DNA of 64,000 nucleotides, from positions 34,720,164 through 34,784,163 of the forward strand of contig CM075941.1 of the NCBI GenBank assembly GCA_038030265.1, written 5' to 3'. The translations under genes and the position numbers were made by a program. This document shows positions 54,135 to 64,000 of the stretch, one piece after another. Numbering within the stretch: the stretch's first letter is position 1; each line of letters starts with the position of its first letter. The notes below the pieces were generated by a model, which was given only the letters and a program-made list of their open reading frames with translations, was not told where the DNA came from and made no database searches. This DNA comes from Corythucha ciliata. Lineage: Eukaryota > Arthropoda > Insecta > Hemiptera > Tingidae.

Positions 54135-55230
54135 TTATAAAAGAACTAGCTTGCTCGTCACTGCTGATAAAGAATAGCCATCAAATAAGCTCACAAGTGG
54201 ATGAGAGGGGTGGAGTTACAAAGTAAATACCGGAAGAGAGTTGTGTTGCCATAACTACACAAGGAGAGGGACAGGATGATTGTTTATCAGGGGACGACCT
54301 GCCCCCTCCACGCCCCTCCAGTCAACTGTGAGCAATCCAGGGGGCCTATTCTTGAACGCCTTGGCAACACTAGTTTCGATTGCAATATTGCTTTTTTGAG
54401 GAAGCAACATTGCCTAGGCGAATTCTTGAATTTAGCAGTACTGCTTTGGGCGCCATTGTTCTCAGGCAATATTACTTATTAGTATTTTTTTTTTTTTTAA
54501 ACACACCCAGCCGGTGTTTCCATTTTTGTCGATTCGATCACAACATTGCCTTCTCTGTTGCCATGGGAAATCCGAGAGTTTCCATTTTGTTTTTTACAAG
54601 AAGGAATTTATTTCTCACAGTTGAGCTTTCTTGTTCGGTGAGTGTGGTTTGTAAAAATAAAAGCAAATCCCTCGAAAAACGAATATTTCGTCTATTCGTC
54701 AAGCGTCAATCGAAAAATGAGTCGCCAGTGACCTGAATCAGCGACATACCCACGAGAAACGCTCAGTAAGATGCGTGGGGAGGCAAGGAAAGGCAGCACG
54801 CCACAGTTACGTTCACGAGCATTTCTCAGATGGGTTGGGCAATGAAGTCGAAGTTGTCCTTGTTGTGCATAAAATTGTATATAATTTATGTCCATCTGTG
54901 TTCTTCGACCAGAATCCCGAGACTAGCCTAAGGTCTCTTGCACATTACGAAATAAAAGTCGCCCAGATGCGGCGTCGGACTCTGCAGTAAAAATACATAG
55001 ACTCTATGGGGCCTTTCACGTTTGGCGCCGACGCGGGAGACGTCTCACCCCCGAGAAAAAATACGCTGGCACTTTAAGGTTATATAAAAGAACTGGATTG
55101 CTCATTACTGCTGATAAAGAATAGCCATCAGGTAGGGGGGATTGTACATGTGTTTCCTCGACCCCCCTCCACTCAAACCTCGCCAACTCCACGTTACGTA
55201 AATTACCGTAATTCTGCACCAATCCTGGAC
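54135..55230. repeat. direct repeats around 54.15 and 55.10 kb
   Basis: ATAAAAGAACT(A/G)G(C/A)TTGCTC and CACTGCTGATAAAGAATAGCCATCA-type sequence appear at 54138-54190 and 55083-55135. Both are followed by CCCCTCCA-type blocks. They are copies of an unnamed repeat. Confidence 0.5.
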
Positions 55231-55349
55231 TTCAAGAGCTCATTTAAATCTTCATGAGGTTCCGCACAACCGTACGATCTTGCTTTCCTAAATAAGTCGT
55301 CGAAAGAGTGTGAATTTTCAAGGTAAAAGTTTAAGTGCGTTTTACAGTT

Positions 55350-57210
55350 ATTTTAGGGATGAAATATGGAAAAAGAAGATCGTATGGGGAGAAAAAAAAG
55401 AATTGGATGAGGTTTCCCATAAATTTGTATCACTAATTTGAAGCTAATCTTCCGCAGATGAAACTTTCAGCTGTCAATTCCGTTTTACCATTCAGCAAAC
55501 GCTGCAGTTTTGTATTGGTAAATCTTTTTAAGATACTTCTTACGCATTCTAGCGATTCAGTTGGGGTTTTTTAGTGAATCTCCGATTCATTCCGATATAT
55601 CGGACTTCTTCGTAAAGTTGGGGAGGAAAAAGGAGTTTTGGCGGGTGTAGAGACTCACTGATCTAAGTGCGTGATAAGCTCTCGGAACTCAAGAGTGTGT
55701 GAATAACAGTTTTTTCCAAGCGTTGAGTTATTCTCAGTTTTTGCTTAGTTTCATTTGGTTCTCAAAAGGATTTACGTCTCGGACAGCTTCCGGTTGTTGC
55801 GTCACTACAACGCGTAATTCTTAACTGGTCGACTAGTGTTCCGGGAGTTCCGTGAAACCAATAAATCAAGGACTCAACGCGGACGTGTGCACGTGGTTCC
55901 GTCGTCGTTCACCCTCAGCACCGGCTAACCATTCTGTTTGTTGTTTTTAAATCCTTTTCATCTTATGGTTTACGTGCCATTTATTTTTCCGCTCCAACTA
56001 GCTCAGTCAATGGATCGGTGGTCCTCCAAATTCAAGTTCTCATTTTTTATCTCATTTATAGACTTAAACTGTTTTCTGAAACTCAACTAATTCTAACCAT
56101 GTATTCAAATTCGTTTCCAAACTTCAATGGCCGCGTTGCAAAACTTCAGACTTGTTCTGCGCTTAATGAGCACTTAATTTTTCCGTAGCAAAACTGTCAC
56201 TCTAGCTCAGCGCTGAGTAAAGCTCGGTGCACACGATGCATTTTTCGAAGCATGTTTACATGCAGGGTGAAAAAAAAAAAATATGATCCCCGGTAGTGAC
56301 TGGATGGTTTTTTTTTTTAAACAGGCAGACAGGCTTTAGTGTTTCATAATCCAACAAAACACGTTTCGGTAGAGAACCTTTAAGGCTGTTGACGGTGAAG
56401 CGTTGAAAATCACCCTGAGACAAGAGATGGCGCTGTACATCGCGGGGAAAAAATTAAAATGGGAAATTTTAGTACAAGAACTGAACACCAGAATTCGTTT
56501 TCCTAACTTTTTACTTGAAGCCCTGATATTTGAACATTTTCGCATCTAGGTATCTTTTTGAGTCAGAAGTCAGAACTGTCAGAAGAAGTGCCCTTGACCC
56601 CGCGAGTTTATTACAAGTGAAGTGTGATCTGATAATGATAATGCCTCAGCCAGTGTCTAGTGAAGTGATGCTTTAAATGAAATCAGAAATGTACCAATTT
56701 CTTTTCAAGTTGTAGTGTTTACGAGATAGGAGTGCAATAAATAAGATGACATTATTATTGTGTCAGTCACTTTCCCGAGGTATAGATTTTAGGCGAAAGC
56801 ATAACGCCTGGAAAACAAGCCCTAGGAAACGATCAAGTTGCCGTCAGAAATAATTATTTTTTTTTTCTTCATGAAGCGAAAACATGTTTTTATCGCTCGA
56901 AAACGAGCGATAAAACGGTCGTTTCTAAGGCTAGCCCGAGAAAGTAGTTTTGGAAAGAGTCCGTCAGGAGCGTTCCGAGCAGTGATTCTCCGAACTGCAC
57001 TTTCATACTGACAAAAAGGTAAAAAAACAAAATCATCCAAAGGAGTTTTTAAACATCTGTGAAAATCGGGAGACAACTGCCGAGAGGGTCCTGAGCTACG
57101 TCATAACCCAACCTTCTACATTCAGACCCCAAAAGACCATTAATTAGTCTCTAATTTTGATAATAAAATGATTTGGTTTTTTCTACACCTTAGTTTTCAC
57201 TTCATTCCAA
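55350..57210. other. intergenic stretch, no gene confirmed
   Basis: AT-rich sequence. A fragment near 56268-56335 (CCGGTAGTGACTG, TTTAAACAGGCAG) is the reverse complement of sequence at 41920-41985, a dispersed repeat. Nothing else was recognised. Confidence 0.35.
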
Positions 57211-57215
57211 AAAAA

Positions 57216-57350
57216 AATAGTATATTGACCTCGCCGCGAAAGTGCTTTGCCAGTCCTCGAGGCGTCCGGCCTCGCCTTCGCCTCGGCCGTACAACTCCTC
57301 TCGGCCCGGTAAAGACACACTTTCGCGGCTAGGTGCATAATATACTATTC
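57216..57350. repeat. CpG-rich hairpin
   Basis: AATAGTATATTGACCTCGCC plus GCGAAAGTG is mirrored by CACTTTCGCGGC plus AATATACTATT. The loop holds CCTCGAGGCGTCCGGCCTCG and is strikingly CpG-rich in AT-rich surroundings. A similar CTTCGCTCGGCTGCGCCTCG patch lies near 42255. Confidence 0.55.
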
Positions 57351-58110
57351 TTTGACTGAGTACACGTCGGAAAATTCGAGAGTCATACCAAACTGATAAT
57401 TTTTACGGTAGATAATAATTATTGACTATTCGACAATTGTACTGTTTCTACCGATAAATTCGAGCTAGCGCTGTTAGTGCTTTGGATAGTGACTATAAAA
57501 ATGACTATTGATCAAAACTATCCCTTAAAACTACGATTCATTATTTCTCGACTGTGAATGGAAAACTTGCATGAATGTAAAAAAGTATACCGGTGAATTG
57601 GCACATGCGGACAGGATATCAACAGTAGTTCCTGACCGATTGGTGCTTCTGGTGATTTTTCAATAAATTTCAAAGTTCTTCAGGAAAGGATGGATGGTAC
57701 GAGGGAAAAATGACGTCAAAGTGCAGTTTTGTAGCATTTGAGGAAACTCTAAAATGTTTTGTTTACAAATAACAAGAAAAATTAAACCCCAGAAAACGCG
57801 TATTCCCCCCTCTTTCCAACACCATCCATTTCATTAACTGCCCTTTGACGCAATCAAACCCTAACTCAAAATTTTTGAAAATTCGCCTACAAAAAACCCT
57901 TGATTGATTTCAATGTGTAATGTGGGCAATTGTCTTGTTGAAGAGCCCTCTTCAAGAAACACCAGTGATTGAAAATGTATGTACAAGTTCCCCGTTGGTG
58001 ATTTATCGGCAGAAGAATATGTTTGAAAAAGTATGCGCAGAAAACTACGACTTTCACGCCAAGTCGTGAGAAACTGTAGAAAAACACATATTATTGATGT
58101 GAGACCTATA

Positions 58111-59080
58111 CAGGGTGTACTTGGTCCACGTGGCACAAATAAAGGAGGTTATTCTAGACCATATTTGCGTCAAAAAATGACCGAATATATCATGGTCCGA
58201 ATATCAACCGTTTCCGAGAAAAACGCACTTTTCCGCTTTTTCAACGCATCGCTGGTTTTCCTCAAACAAACTGCAATAACTCTCATAAATTTCGTCGCAT
58301 GTAATATTGTAGCACGCCACTGAAAAGGGCACAAAATTGTCTTTTTATTATGTCTACATGGGTTTGGAATCAGCTTGAGTTGAAGGCCCTTAATGCTGGG
58401 CTGAATTCCCAAGTTGTCCTATTTTACCATCAAACACGTGTTTTCTAACAGCTTTAATTTCAAACACAGCTCATCGAGCATTCGTTATGAAACACGAATG
58501 ATACAGAATAAATGAAATAAATAAATTGAAATACCTATTGTGTTTTGTGTGGTTATTCCTATGAAGGGGGAGGGGTGTATGAGTGAAGAATTCACTGCAT
58601 TCGTACTTTTATAATTTTCTGAGACCAATTTAACGATTTGGATTCAATCATCAACCAATCTAACAACAGTTCTCTTTTATTTCCAGTGGCTACAACTGCC
58701 TTATTTTGACGATTTCTCTTGACAATTTCAAACCTTTGTCCAAATATCTCGGCTGTTACAGTGGCAATGTCCATTTCATCGTATAGGTAATTGGAAAGCT
58801 TGCTATTCGAAGAAGTTTTTTCCGCAGAGCGACTCATTTTGATAATGCTGTATGCGAAATTAAAGCTTTTAGAAAACCCTTGTTTGATGGAAAAGGAGGA
58901 CAACTTGGAAATTCAGCCCAGTATTAAGGGCCTTTAACTCAAGCTGATTCCAAAACCATGTAGACATAATAAAAAAAGAAAAGTTGGCCCATTTCAGTGG
59001 TGTCCTTCATTACTACGTGCGACGAAAATTGTTGGAGTTACAGCAGTTTGCTTGAGAAAAACCAGCGATGCGTTTATTTT
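58111..59080. mobile_element. partly decayed third CAGGGTG palindrome
   Basis: TA followed by CAGGGTGTACTTGGTCC starts at 58111. The stretch 58243-58441 (CATCGCTGG...CACTGAAAAGGGC...AAGTTGTCCT) is mirrored at 58897-59070 with moderate divergence. The outer 130 bp of the right arm is not found. The loop (58442-58896) has no coding match. The right limit is approximate. Confidence 0.55.
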
Positions 59081-59896
59081 TGAAAGGAACTCGCAATGGA
59101 TATCATTCCACTTTTCTCTTAGTAGTGCTCAATGTGTGTACTCAAAAGAAATGTGACCTCAGAAAACAATCAAACTTCGCGCACAACAAACACAGCAGCT
59201 GCTATGGGCACACTATCCATTGGCGGTGGTTTTTCCGTTATGGAGATACCAACCATGTCTAGCGACACTTAAGCAAGATTGAATCGAATCTGGACGAGAC
59301 ATTGAACGAAGCGGCCCGGTAGTGCCTATGTCTCACAGGCGTTCGTTGTATGAGTCATTTTTTGTATCATCTTAGATGAAAAGAGTATTAAAATGACAAG
59401 ATTTAGTCCAGTCGAAAGGGGAATTTGCCGGGACAAACGTATAGAAGTAGTTTTGTCAACGAATCTTATGTTTCGTGGTGTGCTAAATCCGAATCTGAAC
59501 TTTGCCAACAAAAAATCGGTCGGCTGCACGTCGAAAATAGCAAAAAAAAATGGAAATTTTCTGACTTTTATACTCAATCGGTTATATCTCTGGAAGTTTC
59601 AGAGTATGATATTGTATCCTGGGGAAGGGGGTAGTTTCCCCCATTACCCCCTTCTCCACTGTGGATCCGCCCCTGCGACGAGTTCTTCGAACGCTAAAAA
59701 CCAATGGGTTCGTGCGGGGGTTAATCAGTATTAAACTTATTTTATCTCATTCTGGGAGTTCTGTTTTTTAGGCAAAAAACAAAAAATGAAACAACTCCCG
59801 AAGACGGTAGACTGTTTCGCCGGCCTAGCCTGGAAAACGATCCTCTCGTATTTTTCAGCCCACAAAACTCAAAAGACATGAAAGGGAAAAAAAATT

Positions 59897-60925
59897 TCGC
59901 TCCGGCAGCTGGCGGTCGGATACCGTATGCCGTCCCAGAATTAGTAATGTTGAGACCATGATTTATTTCGTTAATGTTTGACCCTCCCTCGTAGTGCTTG
60001 CTGCCGGGTTTGTTTAAGCTGAACTTAACGGGAATCAAAGGCAATTTCAAAATGATATCATCGTACCGAATATAATGCTTCTAGAATCAACTGGTGATTT
60101 TTAGTGATTTTTTGACGACTTCAAGCCCTATCCCCCCCCTCCAACTTGACCGATTTGGCCAAAATGCAATACTGACCGGTGTCATATGACTACTGATTTT
60201 TGTGCCAAAGCGCGTTCCACTAAATTAACTTCTACGAGAGTTATCGTGCTAACAAGAAAACGGCCATAAAGATATATACATATATGTCGCATCCACTTGG
60301 CGAAATTGTCCACTTCATGAAATGGATGTCCGTTTCACGAAGTGGCTCCACTTTCCGTAATTTTAAAAATTCCGTCATCTGGACACAAAAAAATGTCCAT
60401 TTCTTGAAAAGGAAATCGCGTTTGTCCAGTTGTGGAAATTAAGCTTTCTTACTGCATGCAAGTGGATGCACAACGTCATTTTTTAGCGGGTTTTTGAGTG
60501 CTCAGTGAAATAACCTTCATAAATAAAAACAATTGTTTCAGCACCTGAGATTCATCACTCATCCATTTCACGAAAAGGATAATATTTTTGCATCCACTTG
60601 TAGTATGGAAGCTTGATTTCAGCAACTGGACAAACACGATTTCCTTTTCAAGAAATGGACAATTTTTTGTCCAGGTGTCGTAATTTTTTGAAGTTACGGC
60701 AAGTGCGGAGCCACTTCGTGAAATGGACATCCATTTCGTGAAATGGACAATCACTCGACATGGATACGACATATATATGAAGAAATATAGGGATATATAT
60801 ATGAATTCCGGAGACCACTGAATTCGTGTTCTAGAGGTTCTGAAACATGAAAAAAACATGACATGACCCATGTTTGCCACCATCACGTCGAGACCAGTAG
60901 TGCATTTTCAGAATGAAATGCACTT
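59897..60925. repeat. carrier repeat copy B with a different palindrome
   Basis: It begins CGCTCCGGCAGCTGGCGGTCGG as at 5157, continues with GTCCCAGAA, TCTAGAATCAACTGGTGATT and CTGATTTTTGTGCCAAAGCG to GAAAACGGCC. After the palindrome it resumes with GACCACTGAATTCGTGTTCT and ends GAATGAAATGCACT. Copy A shows the same order with its own palindrome. Confidence 0.65.
60283..60778. mobile_element. 500-bp palindrome beginning ATGTCGCATCC
   Basis: The arms at 60287-60480 and 60593-60775 mirror each other. Within each arm the sequences TCCACTT and TCCATTTC(A/G)(C/T)GAA recur many times, making it internally repetitive. The borders are ATATAT tracts. A half-copy lies at 36985-37290. Confidence 0.65.
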
Positions 60926-61237
60926 TAACAAACATACTTTCTGTAACCTTAAGGGAGTTGTGGGACAAGTAGGGTAGCTAGGATAGTGAGGTTAGAGGGG
61001 GATTGGTGGCATCTCGAGTCCAACAAATAATTGAATAGAATCCACCTTTTCAAACTGGCCGCAGCACAGCGCCACGAGGTGGAATCCTCATTTCAACGAA
61101 AAGAAAATTGCTGTTAATGAGGAATAAATTTTTAAAACAATATGAAAGTGTTGATGAATATTTACGGTGAGAATAAACATTTTTATCGAGGCTGCGATTT
61201 TTAAAAAATTAAAATTGAAAAAAAAAATGAAATTTGA

Positions 61238-61490
61238 AAAAAGTGAATCCGTAGCGACAATTTCGCAACCTCAAAGATTCACGAAAAAATAATAAATAAA
61301 AATTATATTGCATTTTTGACCAAGATAACGTGTACCGAAGCTTTCGTTGCAAGGGGAACCCCCCTCGGATTTTTTTTTCCAAAAAGTGAATCCATACCGA
61401 CAATTTAATCGGTTAGAAATAGCTATGTGCCAATTTTCATGAAATATCTCGGTTTCATCACAAAGAAATCGTGTACCGAAGCTGAGGAAG
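61238..61490. repeat. imperfect tandem repeat of about 140 bp
   Basis: AAAGTGAATCCGTAGCGACAATTT at 61238 recurs as AAAGTGAATCCATACCGACAATTT at about 61381. CGTGTACCGAAGCT likewise appears at about 61329 and 61469. Confidence 0.55.
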
Positions 61491-61505
61491 CACCGTCAAC
61501 AGCCT

Positions 61506-61720
61506 TAAAACACAGGTACTGCAACACGGATTTCAGCGCCATATTTGGTCCCTCAGTCGTTAGAATGAAAAAATTGTCATCGTAACAGCAAACAAACGCG
61601 GAATGCGGTCGAAATAAATAAAAATATCCTACTTGTCAATGAGATCAGGTGACAAGTATAACCATATGAGGGACCAAGTATGGCGCCGATTTTTGTGTTG
61701 CAGTACTCGTGTTTTATAGT
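61506..61720. mobile_element. hairpin MITE, second copy of the ATTTGGTCCCTC family
   Basis: AAAACACAGGTACTGCAACAC plus GGCGCCATATTTGGTCCCTC-like sequence at 61507-61554 is mirrored at 61669-61718. It is related to 41361-41652. Confidence 0.65.
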
Positions 61721-61893
61721 GCCTTAATGGTGCCTTAGTTTCGGTAGCCTTTTTCATCGCGAAGAAACCTTTCCGCCCTCTCTTTTTCAAAGTTGTGATA
61801 CCACAAACTTGCACAAGTTTGCACAAGTTTGAAAGTGTTCGAAACCCGCGCAAATTAAGACCGTCATGTGCATGTAAATAGAGTGAAAAAAAT

Positions 61894-63460
61894 ATGGTTG
61901 TTCATTGCCATGAATTCACGGAAGAGGATCGAAGGCAACTATTCAAAACATTCTGGGAAGCGGACTCTTGGGGAGAAAGAAAAAGATTCATTAGAAATTG
62001 CGTCAGGTTTGAACCGGTAAGATAGCTAACATTTTTAATTTTCTCTGTGGTATTGCAAGACTCTTGGTATTTACAGGTTAAAAAGAGAACAACTGATGAA
62101 ACATCGAAAAGAAATTTCACTCTAATTTTTCGGCTGTTTTTGCATTCGGTGCCTGTTCGGGTCTGCAAAACATTTTTTTTTAATACTCTCGATTTGGGGG
62201 AGTGGTCCGTCCGAAATTGGGTCTCGATCACACGAGAAGAAAACACAGCATGTTATAGCAGATCGGATAATGTTCAAGACGAGAACCCATCCACGACAAA
62301 GAGTGCTGAGAACCCCAGATCTCTGGGTTCTAGATCAAGATCTAGAGCGAAGATAAAGAAGAAAATAAAAGCCATTCATTTTTGAGACGTTTTTTCACAG
62401 ATTTGCCGAAAATGGAATCGCATTATTGCCGCCAGAATACCTCCAAACTTTATCTCGAACCGACGTGGAACTCAAAGCAGTCACTGTATGACGCTTATAA
62501 ATCTAAATGCACGACGAATAACGAGATTCCCTACTCCATTACTATTTTCAATCAATTATTTCACGAAATGAATTTAAGTATTTTCCAACCAAGGTAAGAT
62601 CTGAAAGTGTAGTACACATTTGTCAATGGTATAATAATTGATTCTTGTTCCCTCAGGAAAGATCAATGTGACATTTGTATTGGTCATAAGCATAAAATCG
62701 TTCCTGAAGAAGCTTATTCTGAGCATATTATGAGGAAAAACTCAGCGCGAGGGAAAAACAAAAGGACAAAGCGGAGACAAATTGGGGTTTCACCATGGAC
62801 CTGCAATCAGTGCTCCTCTGTCCTAGAATTCAAGCATCAGCAGCGAACTACCGAATGAAACTTTGTGTACATAACTTTACCATCTTCAATCTGAAGACTT
62901 CGACAGGATTCTGTTTTACGTGGCCCGAAGGTGAAGGCAAGGTAAATTCCTTGTTTCATCTAATTTTGACATCTACTTTTCATTTAGTTGATGTAGATAA
63001 TATATTCTAAATTATAGGTCACTGCGAATGAATTTACTACTATAATTTATAAATTCATAATGGAACTCGAGATTCTACCAGGAGAAGAATTAATTCTGTA
63101 CAGTGACGGTTGTGCAGCACAAAATAGAAACGTAACGCTAAGCAACGGCTTAATAATGGCCGCACAAGCCAAACAGCTACAGTTCAATCCGACCCGGTCA
63201 CAAGGTGGGTGATGATAAGGTAACAGATCTGAGAGCAATCAGGTACAATCCAGACTTAACAATTCAATACAAGTTAAGACACGAAGAAAATTAGTTATTA
63301 AACCTACCACAACGGCATCGGAAATTCTGCACCGATAAAATCTTGCCATTATATAATGCCCCTTTAAAAATCAACTCCTTAAAGTACCAGCACTTACAGG
63401 AGCTTAAAAAGGTTTTACCTAAAGACGTCCACTTTATTTTACGACGAACTAAAGAGGGAT
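61894..63460 (+). pseudogene. intron-bearing transposon-type gene, DUF7869-like family, broken
   Basis: Exons: 61894-62016 (RRQLFKTFWEADSWGERKRF), 62077-62593 (VRVCKTFFFNTLDLGEWSV, then LPKMESHYCRQNTSKLYLEP), 62657-62941 (RKDQCDICIGHKHK, then LLCPRIQASAANYRMKL) and from 63018 (ELILYSDGCAAQNRNVTL). Introns at 62017-62076, 62594-62656 and 62942-63017 have GT..AG borders and keep phase. The order matches a family of large repeated insect proteins of transposable-element type, which I recall as carrying a DUF7869 domain. Frameshifts lie near 62355 and 62760. The segment expected after the SDGCAAQN block is deleted, and stops occur near 63210 and 63292. The tail (KYQHLQELKKVLPKDVHF) is recognisable to about 63460. 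Confidence 0.75.
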
Positions 63461-63464
63461 GAAG

Positions 63465-64000
63465 ACTGAACGTTCTGTTTTTTTTTTTACCAAATTTTTG
63501 TAAATAAAGTTACGGAATTTCTGCATTGTCTTCCTGTTTGACATTGATACAAAACCTCTTAAGTATTCAATAAGTGATGAATCTCGGATCCAAAACCTCG
63601 TAAGTAGCAGTATAATAATAGCGTAATTATCTTTTTTACTAAAAAGTGCTCGCTATCGGGTGAAATGCCTCATAAAACTGAGTCATGAAAATATGAACAT
63701 AACACTAGTTGTAGTGCCCGAAGAACATGGTTTTTTCCTTCTCCTGAAAACTAGAGGTTTCACCAGTTGAGAGCTTTTGGACTTTAGGCATCGAAAAGCC
63801 AAAAAAAAATAAAATATTAATGAAAGAAAGGAAGTTACTAACCTTCCGGCTTTGATAACGGGGAGGTGAAAACTCACAAATCACCGTTGTAAAACTCCAG
63901 TAAGCACTTGATACTACTCTTCAGCATTTAAACACGAGCCCCGAGTTTTGCAACGCGACCATTGTTTTGACTTGTATTGACCCCATTATTTGACCTCCTA
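63465..64000. other. AT-rich end of the window, no gene recognised
   Basis: Contains a T-run at 63479-63488 and fragments resembling 56130-56160 (the GTTGCAAAAC block near 63945). No coding signal or clear transposon terminus. Confidence 0.35.

Overview
This is a eukaryotic, almost certainly arthropod and probably insect, window. It is AT-rich, uses GT-AG introns, has few long ORFs and is densely packed with transposable elements. I cannot name the species. There is no bacterial gene structure, CRISPR array, rRNA or convincing tRNA.

Host gene. One gene dominates. It lies on the minus strand from about 39.17 kb to the left edge and is a nose-resistant-to-fluoxetine (NRF-6)-like membrane acyltransferase. 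I reconstructed seven coding exons by hand (38813-39167, 26203-26366, 2810-2988, 1533-1975, 1380-1473, 1166-1318, 19-184). All junctions have AG/GT borders and all phases agree. The 3' end of the gene lies beyond position 1. Intron 1 (about 12.4 kb) and intron 2 (about 23.2 kb) hold most of the transposon material in the left 39 kb. A recent 418-bp tandem duplication lies 0.7-1.6 kb upstream of the start codon (39886-40731), and each copy carries a strong candidate donor for a 5' UTR exon.

Intron 2 nest (13.0-25.6 kb). A decayed Ty3/gypsy element on the minus strand reads gag, protease, RT, RNase H, integrase, then a PPT/LTR edge. It was entered three times: by a pogo/Tigger-like DNA transposon at 15183-18154, by a second gypsy-type LTR element at 18726-24119 with a 4-bp AGGG target duplication, and by a small foldback at 25110-25337. 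The second element is itself scrambled: gag-protease points left, integrase points right, and LTR pieces are inverted.

Palindromic elements. Two very large inverted-repeat elements begin CAGGGTG and are flanked by TA (5844-7298 and 9759-11244). A third is partly decayed (58111-59080) and a single left end is at 7638. One carrier repeat occurs at 5157-7446 and 59897-60925, and in each copy a different palindrome occupies the same TA-rich spot.

Other mobile DNA. There are three hAT-like non-autonomous elements with 8-bp target duplications (4519-4778, with an empty-site relative at 32.6-32.8 kb; 33389-34798; 49390-50081), a degenerate Jockey-like LINE on the minus strand (44470-48530), a Penelope-like terminal motif (48770-48860), several small hairpin MITEs, a cluster of degenerate TATCGATA-rich repeats (40.98-44.2 kb), and a broken intron-bearing transposon-type gene at 61894-63460 (DUF7869-like family). 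A frameshifted coding-like stretch of unknown identity lies at 3346-4210.

The remaining sequence is intronic or intergenic, with simple repeats and nothing I can name. All calls were made by eye and by manual translation.
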